DNA from: Eucalyptus grandis
Lineage: Eukaryota > Streptophyta > Magnoliopsida > Myrtales > Myrtaceae
Reading direction: 5' to 3'
DNA length: 64,000 nucleotides
Assembly (NCBI RefSeq): GCF_016545825.1
Contig: NC_052614.1
Location: 10,806,559 to 10,870,558 of the forward strand
Made by a program: the position numbers and the translations under genes. Each line of letters starts with the position of its first letter. Within the stretch, counting starts at the first letter, position 1. This document shows positions 54,975 to 64,000 of this stretch, piece by piece. The notes beneath the pieces were generated by a model. It did not search any database and was not told where the DNA came from. It saw nothing but the letters and a program-made list of their open reading frames with translations.

Positions 54975-57402
54975 ATGGATTTTATTAAGAGGATCATCTG
55001 GAAACGTCAGCTGACCAAGGTTGAGGACCCGATAGACAAGTTGAAGGCGGTACCGATCGCGTACTTTTGTCTTTTTGCTCCTGCCTACCCGTCTTTGATT
55101 TGCAGTTCGTCATGGTCGGTTGATCGTCTGGGCCGCCTTTGGTAACGGGGATTCGATCGGTGCTTCCCTGCGCTTGATTTCAACTTTTCGGTTTTTTTTG
55201 TGATTGCTTTGAATGGAGATGATTACTACTAGTAATCAAGCAATCAGTGATCTCTCTTCTCCGATGGTTGAAGAAATGGTTCTTGATTTTTTTTTTTTGG
55301 GACAAATGGCGACTAGATATCCGTCCCTGAACTCCCAATCGAGACCGGGCTTGGGGCTCTTAGCCTTCTGACGATAGTTTCACTTTTTGAGTCTGTCTTC
55401 AGTATTAGCAACTGACACTTCGATGGGATTGTGTATGGTATTGATATACAACCGCATAATTCCATAATTGGCTGGATATTCAAAGTATTTCATAAGCTTT
55501 GCGGCTGATTTTACCCCTGAAAGCGAAAGCTGTTGGGAAGCTCTTATTTTGTTCATGTGGGGAAGTTATCTGCGGCTATGTGTGCTAGTTCAACCAAGGC
55601 ACACAATCACACATTTATTCAGTGCATTGAGATTTTTTATCTGATTACTTGACGGCTAGAAGACTTATCTGTATTTTTAAAAGTTTCCCGAAGAGCCCTT
55701 TCTTTTATGTGGAGAGTCTTTTTCATTTCAATTTCCCCTAATGTTGTCAGTAGTTAAGAAATGCATACTTCAGGTACGTATGTTGGTAAAAGACTTGCAT
55801 CAGCATATCTCTTTATTAAGATGTGGATTTATTTTATTAGATTGAAGGCTTTGCTTAGTCTACACAAATAATTACAGTAGGTTATCATTTGCATATTTGA
55901 CTGGTTCAGTTGTACCCTCTGTCCTCCTTTCTGTACAGACACTCCGAATGCTGGAGAAAAGGGAGAAGGTTCTTATAAAGAAGGCTTCTCAAGAGGTTGA
56001 GGAAGCAAAGGAGCTCTCTAGAGCAAATATTAAAAGGGGTACGCTCATTCACCTTAACTTTTTCCTGTATTTATGACCTCGCTTTTGTTATGTTATTTCT
56101 CGGAGTTGCTTCATTTTCTCAACTTGTCCACTGGTTATTAGGATTGGAGTTGTGTACACATAATTCAGTACAAATCCACATGAACTTGTCCTTACCTTTA
56201 TTTTTTACTTCGTTTGTGGTAGTCACAGCACTTCAACTAGTCACTGCATTCTGATTTGGACTTTCCTTTGTGTCATTGTAACCTTATTACTGGATAGCAA
56301 TTTTAGCACAATCAATTCTTTTACCATTACATTTTGTTGTTTGTGGCTGCAACTTCAATTTCCTATCATTTCACCTATATTGCTTGTTTTCTTTTTCCTT
56401 GTAACTCTGACTTGCAACTATGCAAGATTTTTTTTTTTCCTTTCACATGATACTTGAAACTATATGATGGCATTTATCCATTATGAAAGTTGGCAAGTTG
56501 TTATCTTATTGACGTAAGGTTGTGCCGTTGGGAATGCAGCGGCAATTCAATGCTTGAAGAGGAAGAGGTTGTATGAACAGAGAATTGAGCAGCTTAGATA
56601 TTTCCAACTTCCGATTCGCGATCAGGTGAGTCATCAAGATTCAGTGATTTAGAACTTCCTTGAAATCTGCTTCTAGGAAGAGATGTTTGATATGTGAATG
56701 GTCCAGATAATAATGTTAGAAGGAGCAAAAGCAACAACTGAGACTGTGGATGCTTTGAGAACTGGAGCAGCAGCAATGAAAGCAATGCAGAAGGCGACGT
56801 ATGTCCTACTTTTGTTTTCCTTTCTGAATTCCGGAATATTGATTTTATTGATATTTGTTTCTTTCTATGCAATGTGGCAGCAGTTTTTCATTTCAGTTTC
56901 TTGGGCTTGAATTAGCCGGGTTCTCCATTATTGTGCTTTCTTTTGCGCATGATCTTTACTGTAGTCCATTTTTTGCAGAAATATTGATGATCTGGACAAG
57001 ACAATGGATGAGATTAATGAACAAACGGAGAACATGAAACAAATTCAAGAGGCATTGTCAACTCCCATTGGTGCAGCCGCTGACTTTGATGAGGTTACTA
57101 TCCTCACACTGTTTGATTTTCGTTATGCTTTTGAGCACTGATTGGGTGGATCTCAAACTACCTCCCAGAAAGTCCACGCTTATCTCTAGTCACTTTATAA
57201 TTCCAGGATGAGCTTGAAGCAGAGCTCGAAGAACTGGAAGGCGCTGAGTTGGAAGAGCAGCTCCTTCAGCCCGCCACAACAGCTCCTGCTGCTCCAGTGC
57301 ATGTCCCCAACTGGTCCTGGTCCGCGTCCAGCCCGCCCTGTTCCTCAGAGGACAGCTGAGGAGGATGAACTTGCTGCTTTGCAGGCTGAGATGGCACTTT
57401 GA
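54975..57402 (+). pseudogene. VPS32/SNF7 second copy, altered at both ends
   Basis: Exons correspond one to one with the intact copy: 54975-55049, 55939-56038, 56540-56625, 56707-56798, 56979-57093 and 57207 onward. Exons 2-5 keep the same lengths and frame. Exon 1 is different: MDFIKRIIWKRQLTKVED in place of MFNRLFGKPK, one codon longer. Helix changes include EQRIEQLRYFQLPIRDQ for EQQIEQLGNFQLRIHDQ. In exon 6 an extra C (four Cs at 57305-57308) shifts the frame and gives a stop at 57357-57359 instead of 57400-57402, so the C-terminal partner-binding helix is lost. A protein of about 200 residues could still be made. I call it a probable pseudogene; a diverged functional paralogue cannot be ruled out, because the core has no stop and all splice sites are intact. 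Confidence 0.82.
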
Positions 57403-58028
57403 GCAGGTCAATCTTCTCTCAATTTTCAGAAGCTAGTATTAAGCATTTCATTGTTGTTGGTCTGTTATTGAGTTAGGTTATTCTTAAATTGGCTGAAATT
57501 CCGTTTTTCCCCCGACTGCCAATGATTTCTTTCTTTTGTATGATAGAAGGCATAGGAGAAGAAGACTTTTTCTTTGGCTATTTTGTTGTGCTGTCATTCT
57601 GATCTGATATATCAGTTACATTTCACAGGTCTTGCTGCTCATAGTTAACTGAGGCTGTGTAAAGACCTGGCCAAAACCTGTAATATGGACATTCCTGCTG
57701 CTGTGCTGCTATGCCTATGCATCAATATTTTTCTGTGGATCCATACTGAAAAGACGTGTATATAAAGGTTGCACGATTCAAAAGATGTCCCCCTTTGAGA
57801 CTTGTATTCTGCTTTCTGGTGCTTCTAGTGTGGTCTCTTTTTTTAATTTCAACTTCATGTCAAACCTTATTGTTTGGAAGACATCTCTAGATATCTCAGG
57901 GTAGGTTTTTATTTTCCCTTTGTATGTCACTGTTAAAATTAATGTGGCTGAATCTCTGAGGGGGGCGGTACTTATCATGAGCGATATGCTTTATTATACG
58001 TCTAGTGGAAGACATGTTGGTTGTTGAG

Positions 58029-58957
58029 GGTGCGCATGGATTTATTTCTGTGCTTTTTTGTTCCGGGAACAAAAAAAAAGTGTTTGTTCCGGGGAACAAT
58101 TTTTGAACAAAAGAACGCGTTTGGTAACGTTTGGTCGGGAATAAAAATGAACGAAACACGTTTGGTTAAATTTTATTTTTTTGTTTCTTTTAATTTTTAA
58201 ACATTTTTTATTATTTTTTATTTTTTCCTTTCTTTTTATTTTTTCTTTTTTTCGGAGTCACCGGCCTCCGGCGACCGGCCCGACGGGGCGGCGGCCTCGC
58301 CCGGCCACGGCGAGGCTCGCCGGCCACGGCGAGGCCGAGCTGGCCGGCCGTGGTTGGGCGAGGCTCGGCCTTGCCTTGGCTAGGCGAGCTCGAGCTCGCC
58401 CTTGACCATGGCGAGGCTCGGGCTCGCCGGATGCTGGCGAGCCGAGCTCGCCCGGCCAAGGCGAGGCTCGGCCTCGCCGGCGCGGCAACGCCGAGCCTCG
58501 CCTTGGCCGGGCGAACTCGGGCTCGCCCGGATCCGCGAGCCCGAGCCTCGCCATGGCCGGGCGAGCTCGAGCTCGCCCAAATCCGGCGAGCCCGAGCCTC
58601 GCCGGGGCCGGCGACGCTCGGCCTCGCCGGATCCGGGCGAGGCCGAGCCTCGACGGCCGGTCGCCGGCCATGGGCGAGGCCGGCGCGGCCAAAGAAAAAT
58701 AAGAAAAAAAAAAAAAAAAGAAAGAAGAAGAAGAAGAAGAGAGAGAAGAGTTTCTGTTCATTTGTTTAGAAGTGTTTCTTTTACGGAGAAACAACTTTTT
58801 TTTGTTTCTTTTTTCTGTTCCTATTTCGTTCCAGAAACAAAAAAACAAAAAAGGAACAAAAACGCAACCAAACGCGTTTTGTTCTTTTTTTGTTTAAGCA
58901 CACTTTCCGTACAAAAGTGTGCCGGAAACGTTTCTTAGAAACGTTTCCATGCACGCC
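58029..58957. mobile_element. Terminal-inverted-repeat DNA transposon in the VPS32 copy 2 flank
   Basis: The ends are inverted: GGTGCGCATGGA on the left and TCCATGCACGCC on the right. The 4 bases TGAG occur on both sides (58025-58028 and 58958-58961), while the homologous place in copy 1 (near 45975) has a single uninterrupted TTGAGTTGCTC. Insertion after the duplication is therefore directly visible. Subterminal stretches have repeated GTTCC…GGAACAA and AACGCGTTTGGT motifs in both orientations. No transposase is encoded. The short target duplication (3-4 bases) suggests a Harbinger-like or related family. Confidence 0.85.
58262..58690. repeat. GC-rich tandem repeat core inside the transposon
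   Basis: Dozens of imperfect repeats of GCGAGGCTCGG, CGAGCTCGAGCTCGCC and GGCCGGGCGAG. The region is rich in short palindromes and has open frames on both strands at once (up to 196 codons), which come from repeat composition and are not genes. Confidence 0.9.
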
Positions 58958-59088
58958 TGAGTTACTCACTCCTGGTATCGAATTGAGTAGTTATGTCAAG
59001 TTCAGAGAGGGAGCAGAATTTGATTGAGCATATCTCTTATCATGTAGCCAATGTCTACAATAATCATGTGCATTTTGATACTTGTAGC

Positions 59089-60141
59089 CTATGTAAAGAC
59101 CGACACGCGACACGATACGACACGACGACACGACACGTCATTTTAAAAAGTAGAGAATTCCGACACGTTAAATATTAAATAAATATTTTTATATATACAT
59201 ATGATTATTTCAAAAATAAAGAGTAGAGTCAATTTATTTAAATAAATTTATAATTTTCATGATGATCATAATTTATTATTGTTCAACATTATTCGTTTTT
59301 TCTTTTTAAAATCACTCTCCACCCTCTCCCTCCAAAAAAGAAAAGAAAAAGGGACATCCCGCCCAGGACGAGCATCCCATTTTAATTTGTTTTTGGCTCT
59401 TCTGGCACCATCATATTTTACTTTTATTTTTCCTGCTCTTCCTTGAAAACCCAAATGCACGGTACCTCAGTTTTAAATTTTTTTCTGCACTCCTTGGAAA
59501 CCCAAACCTAGCTGCCTCATCCCCCTTTGACTCCTCCTTTACGGCACCCCCTCCTTGGAAAACTAAATCGTAGCCTCCTCCTCCTTCTGTGCTCACTGCT
59601 CATCCTCCTTGCACGGCACCCATTCTATCTTTTAGAAACCCTTCGAGAGCAGCTTGAAAACTCTCAGAAAACGGCCGCTCCCTCCTCCATTTGCACGATC
59701 CTCTTCCTCTCAATCCCTACTCTCTCTTGGTCACCTCGTTGCAGCTGCTCACTGCCTTGCTTCTGGTCCTCTCTCTTTTGCGGTCGTAGCCTTGTCTCCG
59801 GTCCTCTGTCGCGGCCATCTCGGTCGCCTGGTTCTCTCTTCCTCCAGCCTTCTCTCACCGTCGCGGCCTCACTGCTGCTGCCTCGCCTCCACAGCCTTGC
59901 TTCCTCTCCCTCGCCTCGTCTTCACCCTCCATCGCCAACGGTTCACTCTCCCTTCACGCTTGCAGATCCGCTCCAGAAACCCAGCCTCTTGCTCGGACAC
60001 GCTCCGACTCGCGTGTCGAGAAAAGTTGACCACGTGTCGGATTTTTCCGACACGTGTTGACCGCGTGTCCGAGCGTGTCGGACACGCCGACACGTGTCCG
60101 ACACGACACCGAAGGTTACCGAGCGTGTCCGTGCTTCATAG
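59089..60141. mobile_element. hAT-type non-autonomous transposon
   Basis: The ends are CTATGTAAAGACCGACACG and, inverted, CGTGTCCGTGCTTCATAG. The 8-base duplication CTTGTAGC flanks it exactly (59081-59088 and 60142-60149). The homologous site in copy 1 (about 46098-46105) carries CTTGTAGC once. An 8-base duplication with such ends is characteristic of hAT elements. Subterminal repeats of GACACG/CGTGTC are dense at both ends. The interior (59480-60000) is CT-rich with open frames of up to 177 codons that resemble no known protein; it may include captured host leader sequence. There is no transposase domain. Confidence 0.9.
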
Positions 60142-60149
60142 CTTGTAGC

Positions 60150-60750
60150 ATGATCCACGGATTGTGCACGATTTCTCCACCAGCTTTTAGAAGAAGTGGG
60201 GGACTCCTGTTCAAGATGGCAGTCAGGAGCTTGGGTTTTTATTTTCGTAAATGCTGAAAGGTGGGGTGTCTTCTTATTGTTTCACCCCATCCAGGGAGCT
60301 CGGTACCTCAGAAAGGGTTAATATAGGACCGGGGTTTCCTTATTATCGAGGCTTTTGCTTCATCTTCTGGGTCTATTACTGTTGTTGCGTTGGGGTTTTG
60401 AAGGCGGTGTTGGAGTGGCTCATTTGCAAAGGACAATTCATCACGGTGTGCCTGCTGGAATCAGCTGACCTTTTATTACTAGATATGGCGGAATTGCATT
60501 TTCCTGGAAACGAACCCAACAGTAGCTTCTCAAGTTTTCACCAACTTACGAAGTTGGATCATGCTGCTCATAATTTGTACTTCGATCTTGATTGGGCTTC
60601 TTAATTTCGATCTTCCTCTGACGTACTATTCTAGTGTGCCTATGGATATCTATAACCTAGTCATCTACCCCGGAAGAGCAAATGAAGGCCTGATTTCAAT
60701 TCTTTAGCAAGGTTTCAGAAGCTGCTCGGATCTTCTAATGCAGTGTTGTC
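60150..60750 (+). repeat. Dispersed repeat block, copy in the 3' flank of VPS32 copy 2
   Basis: This continues the block that begins near 59000 and is split by the hAT-type insertion. It matches 46106-46700 nearly base for base and 36940-37555 in inverted orientation. Confidence 0.82.
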
Positions 60751-61176
60751 ATTTCCCTACCTTTTAGGCTCCACGCATTTCTCTGAATGGGCAATGTACA
60801 TACCCTGACGGTCTGTCAAAAAATTAGTTGCCATAGCACAACGGCTGGAACCACAAGCACTTGTGGAAAATGGTGCAAGATTGAAACGAGAGAGAGAGAG
60901 AGAGAGAGAGAGACTACTGTCGATGTATGTTTCCACTGAGCCACTGAGTTGTATGATCAAATCACACATCATTTCCAATCTCATCAAGCTAAAAAACCTA
61001 TTTAGCTTCCACATTCAGAGAGGCTCAGCTAAGCTTTACAAGTCTAGGAAGCTTGAATCAGGCATCAGACCATGGCAACTACCGCACAATGTGTTGTCAG
61101 TTTCACAGATTTTCATTAGAATCAAGGTACAATTGGATGCAACTCCTGATGTATATGCCATTTGACCCTGCGGTAT

Positions 61177-63870
61177 CTAATTTCCCACTGTTGGCATCTC
61201 CAAGTAGTCCAAATCATCAGTAATTCCCACCTGCAGTAACGTTTCAGCATTAGAACTTCGGTGAAAGAAACTGGGGAGATCAGCTAAGCTAAAACAGCTA
61301 CTTTAAAGGATCAGCTCACTCCTTGTTTAAGAGTAAACTTACTCAATGCCTTTGTAACTATATTTTTACTGGACTGATTTATCATAAGGTGAGCAGAACA
61401 TGTTGCTTGGAACAAAACCTTCACATTCACTAATGGTTTAGATGCTGCTATTTATAGTTTTGTCCGCCAAATAGACCACAGATATCTGGATTTTGGGTGT
61501 TGATCGACTACTATGATGCTTTTGGACAAGGCTATATCTGTGCTTATGGGAATTACCTCCTGGTACATATGTTCTAGCTGTTCTTTGGCTTCTGGAAAAT
61601 TGTTTGAGCACCACTGTCTCAGTGTGAAAATATTGTCTGCAAAATTAAAACCCCAGAAAGAATTTAAAGGTTCAAAATAGAGAAAATTCACAATGTTGCA
61701 AAATTGCTCAAGCGGTTACTTGAAGACTGAAATAAACACTTAACAAAGCAGAATCCGTCAGCAGCAATACCTGTCCATCTATTGGCTGCTGCATGGGCCA
61801 CTGATATTGCATCCCCCGTCCACATTATTGAGGAAGAGTCAGCTAGTCAGATCGCCAAACAAAATACCATAAAGACAGAAACGTGAAATCCAGGACGGCT
61901 TAAGGAAAAAACTAGAAACTTGAGCATCATAAGACCGGCTTTCTTAACTCATTGCTTCAAAGGCAGCTGGATCATTGTCTGCATATTCTGCCATCTCATC
62001 CTAAAATATCACACAATGGACAATCAATAATACTCCACTTTTAATTTTGGATAATCAATAAGAATGGGGGAATAGTTCAACCACAACCTTCAACTCATTG
62101 TATTTTTCCTCTACTTTTTTTAGGTTGCTTAAAGCCTCCTCTCGTTCATCCTGGTCAAATCACAGAGGAAGCACAAAAATATTTACTCTTCACTCTTAGG
62201 AGCATATTGCCTATTGTTGAAAAGAGATCCACTCACAGATTCCTCCCTTCCCTTCTTTAATGCATTGCACTGATCAGCTAGCTCCACCAGCCGCCTCTCG
62301 CTACTTTGGACATCAGATTCAAGTTTCCGGTACACATTTCGCAGCTGTGATTTTGTTACTCTGTTGTTATTGTTGAGAAAGTGCATAATGAATGCAAACA
62401 AAGAGACAGCTTTTATAGAATTCAGGTCAACAGCGAAGTACTGATCTTAACCTGGTTTCCAGCGCAGCTAGGAAGACTCCAGAAATATACCTGAAATTTT
62501 AAGCCGATTCCCACAATTAGGTATTTCAAAGATCTAGTCAGTCAAAAGTACTACATGAGTTTAGTATCAAAATGACATGGGGAGCAAAAGAGTTAGGAAG
62601 CATCAATATACGACCAATCAAGCCGGTGTATTTCCTGTTGGTATAGATTTGAGGGGGGAAAACTAAATCTTGGAAGCTATGACTTACAGAAGTTCCAATC
62701 TTGTCCTTCGAGACTAGGTCATCATCAACCAAGCTTTGAACAACATCTTTGACAGACTGGGTGATAACACCTTTTCTGGGTCCCAATTTCTCAAGCTCCT
62801 TTAGCTGAAAGGTAATGATATAACGTACTCCCAATAAGTGCTATCGACTTGTATTTTCATGGATGAACTTAACTAACATGAGTGAAGCCTTTATAGTTTA
62901 TGAATCTAGAACCCTGGGGACTAATCTCTCTCTCTCTCAAACAAGAAAAAGTACTTCCGATAAGTGCTATCAACTTGTATTCTCATGGATGAACTTAATT
63001 AACATGAGTGATGAATCTAAAGCCCGAGGGAGGACTCTCTCTCTCTCTCTCAAACAAGAAAAAGTACTTCCGATAAGTACTTTCAATAAGTGCTATCGAC
63101 TTGTATTCTCAAGGATGAACTTAATTAACATAAGTGATGAATCTAAAACCCAACCCCCGGGAGTACTCTCTCTCTCTCTCTCTCTCTCTAAGCTTTCATA
63201 AATGACCAATGTACATGTAGCACAACAGTTGAATTACTCTCTTTCTTCCTAGGACAATGAATGCCAAAACATGATATGATTCCACTTCTTTCTAAACTAC
63301 AAAATCAGCAAAAACACGAAAACTTCAGTCAAACCGAAACATGTTGAGAACTGTAAGGGAATCAATTAATACGGTCAGAAGCAGTGGAATCTCACAAGGA
63401 AGAAGTCTTGCGACTCGTAGAATATCTGAAGCATCTTCTCTCGCTTCTCTTCCAACGAGAGTCCACGCTTCGTCGACTGCACACAACCCAAAAAGTGAAC
63501 AAACATGTAAATCCACGGCACCATCTGGCCGGCAATCCACAGTCACCAAGCAAGAGAACAGCAATCCGACGAAAACCTACCAAAACTCAGTACAAACAAC
63601 ATCCGCAAATCGAAACGATGTGGCAAAAATGGAGCACTCAAGATTCCAGACGATCCAGATAGCCCTAAATCCAAAACCACCATCGAGCATCAGGCAAAAC
63701 GACTAGTTTGACTCGAGAGGCACAGGCAATTATTCAGCGTCACCCCAAAACTCGAAACTCGAAACACTAGCCGAAATCGCGAACGAAATGCTTGCTCCAA
63801 ACGTGATCTAACCTCAGATCAGCCCCCAAAAAACACAGACGAAAGCACGATTAACATCGAGAGACTCGGG

Positions 63871-63916
<46 letters not shown>

Positions 63917-63921
63917 ACCAT
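61177..63921 (-). CDS. MND1 second copy, with one splice acceptor destroyed
   Basis: All ten exons of the intact gene are present with identical lengths: 63921-63919, 63476-63396, 62804-62688, 62490-62452, 62344-62237, 62150-62088, 62000-61949, 61815-61771, 61636-61557 and 61230-61177. Coding changes are few (for example SKKRG to STKRG, PTGGN to PTVGN), and no in-frame stop was seen. However, the acceptor before exon 8 reads GG where the intact copy has AG (61816-61817; plus-strand CC for CT). The last base of exon 2 is changed from G to T, which weakens that donor. Normal splicing of exon 8 should fail; skipping it would remove 45 bases in frame (15 residues of the coiled coil). The gene may be decaying, or may make an internally shortened protein. 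Confidence 0.85.
62825..63190. repeat. Minisatellite with CT runs in intron 2 of MND1 copy 2, three units
   Basis: The same unit as at 48763-49029 occurs here three times, each with GTACTTCCGATAAGT, ATGAACTTAATTAACAT and a CT run (about 62926-62938, 63036-63050 and 63168-63189). One unit was gained here or lost in copy 1. Confidence 0.88.
63874..63912. repeat. (GA)n microsatellite beside the MND1 copy 2 start codon
   Basis: A run of about 19 GA units lies in intron 1, immediately downstream of the one-codon first exon. Copy 1 has only about 5 units at the same place (about 49660-49670). Confidence 0.9.
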
Positions 63922-64000
63922 TTTCGGTTGCGCGATCGATGAAGGGAGTGGCGAAAGAGAAGACGAGCTCCAGCTGCGGGGGTTTCGCAATTCTTCTCTC

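Noticed and set aside
58258..58848. Overlapping long open frames on both strands (up to 196 codons)
   Set aside because: They lie in a GC-rich tandem repeat inside a transposon; the frames exist on both strands and encode only repeated Arg/Ala/Gly/Pro patterns.
59527..60148. Open frames of 164 and 177 codons in the hAT-type element
   Set aside because: CT-rich, low-complexity peptides with overlapping frames, no recognisable domain and no transposase motif.

Overview
This is plant nuclear DNA. It has spliced genes with GT-AG introns of about 0.1-2 kb, AT-rich intergenic DNA, many CT/GA microsatellites, a cytosolic-type tRNA gene and several non-autonomous transposons. The proteins are clearly those of a eudicot. 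A woody eudicot, perhaps Myrtaceae (eucalypt-like), is my guess from the general look of the sequence and is not proven. From memory, several neighbours (RPS30, DUF3531 and F-box/LRR genes; SNF7/VPS32 next to MND1) also lie near one another on Arabidopsis chromosome 4, so the window looks like a conserved syntenic block with local duplications and insertions.

Layout. 1-14.4 kb: a local triplication built on a cation-dependent O-methyltransferase (CCoAOMT-like) gene. Copies A (1367-2701) and C (12472-13768) are intact five-exon genes with identical exon sizes; copy B (8567-9817) is a pseudogene. Deoxyhypusine synthase (3442-6078, minus) follows copy A, and a fragment of its 5' end follows copy C, so the duplicated unit carried both genes. 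14.4-18.5 kb: a T-rich stretch, an inverted-repeat element, an F-box/LRR gene and a tRNA-Pro(UGG). 19.1-28.3 kb: a DUF3531 plastid-type gene (minus), RPL31 (plus, with one extra base in the coding sequence) and a small multi-pass membrane protein gene (minus). 30.9-34.7 kb: cytosolic asparaginyl-tRNA synthetase (minus), with two apparent one-base losses in exon 1. 35-38 kb: a SINE candidate, a tandem repeat and an inverted copy of a dispersed repeat. 38.8-39.2 kb: RPS30.

42.9-64 kb: a two-gene unit, VPS32/SNF7 (plus) and MND1 (minus), convergently arranged and present twice in tandem. The first copy (42.9-49.7 kb) is intact. In the second (55.0-63.9 kb) the VPS32 gene has a replaced N-terminus and a frameshifted C-terminus, MND1 has lost one splice acceptor, and two transposons have inserted. 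Their empty sites can be read directly in the first copy. Between the units lie a receptor-kinase relic and two related Mutator-like inverted-repeat elements, one with a GC-rich core.

Most genes are housekeeping (translation, hypusination, ESCRT-III membrane remodelling, meiotic recombination) with one small specialised-metabolism family (the O-methyltransferases). I found no operon-like or defence-like system. The notable biology is duplicate-gene decay and transposon capture that can be reconstructed base by base.
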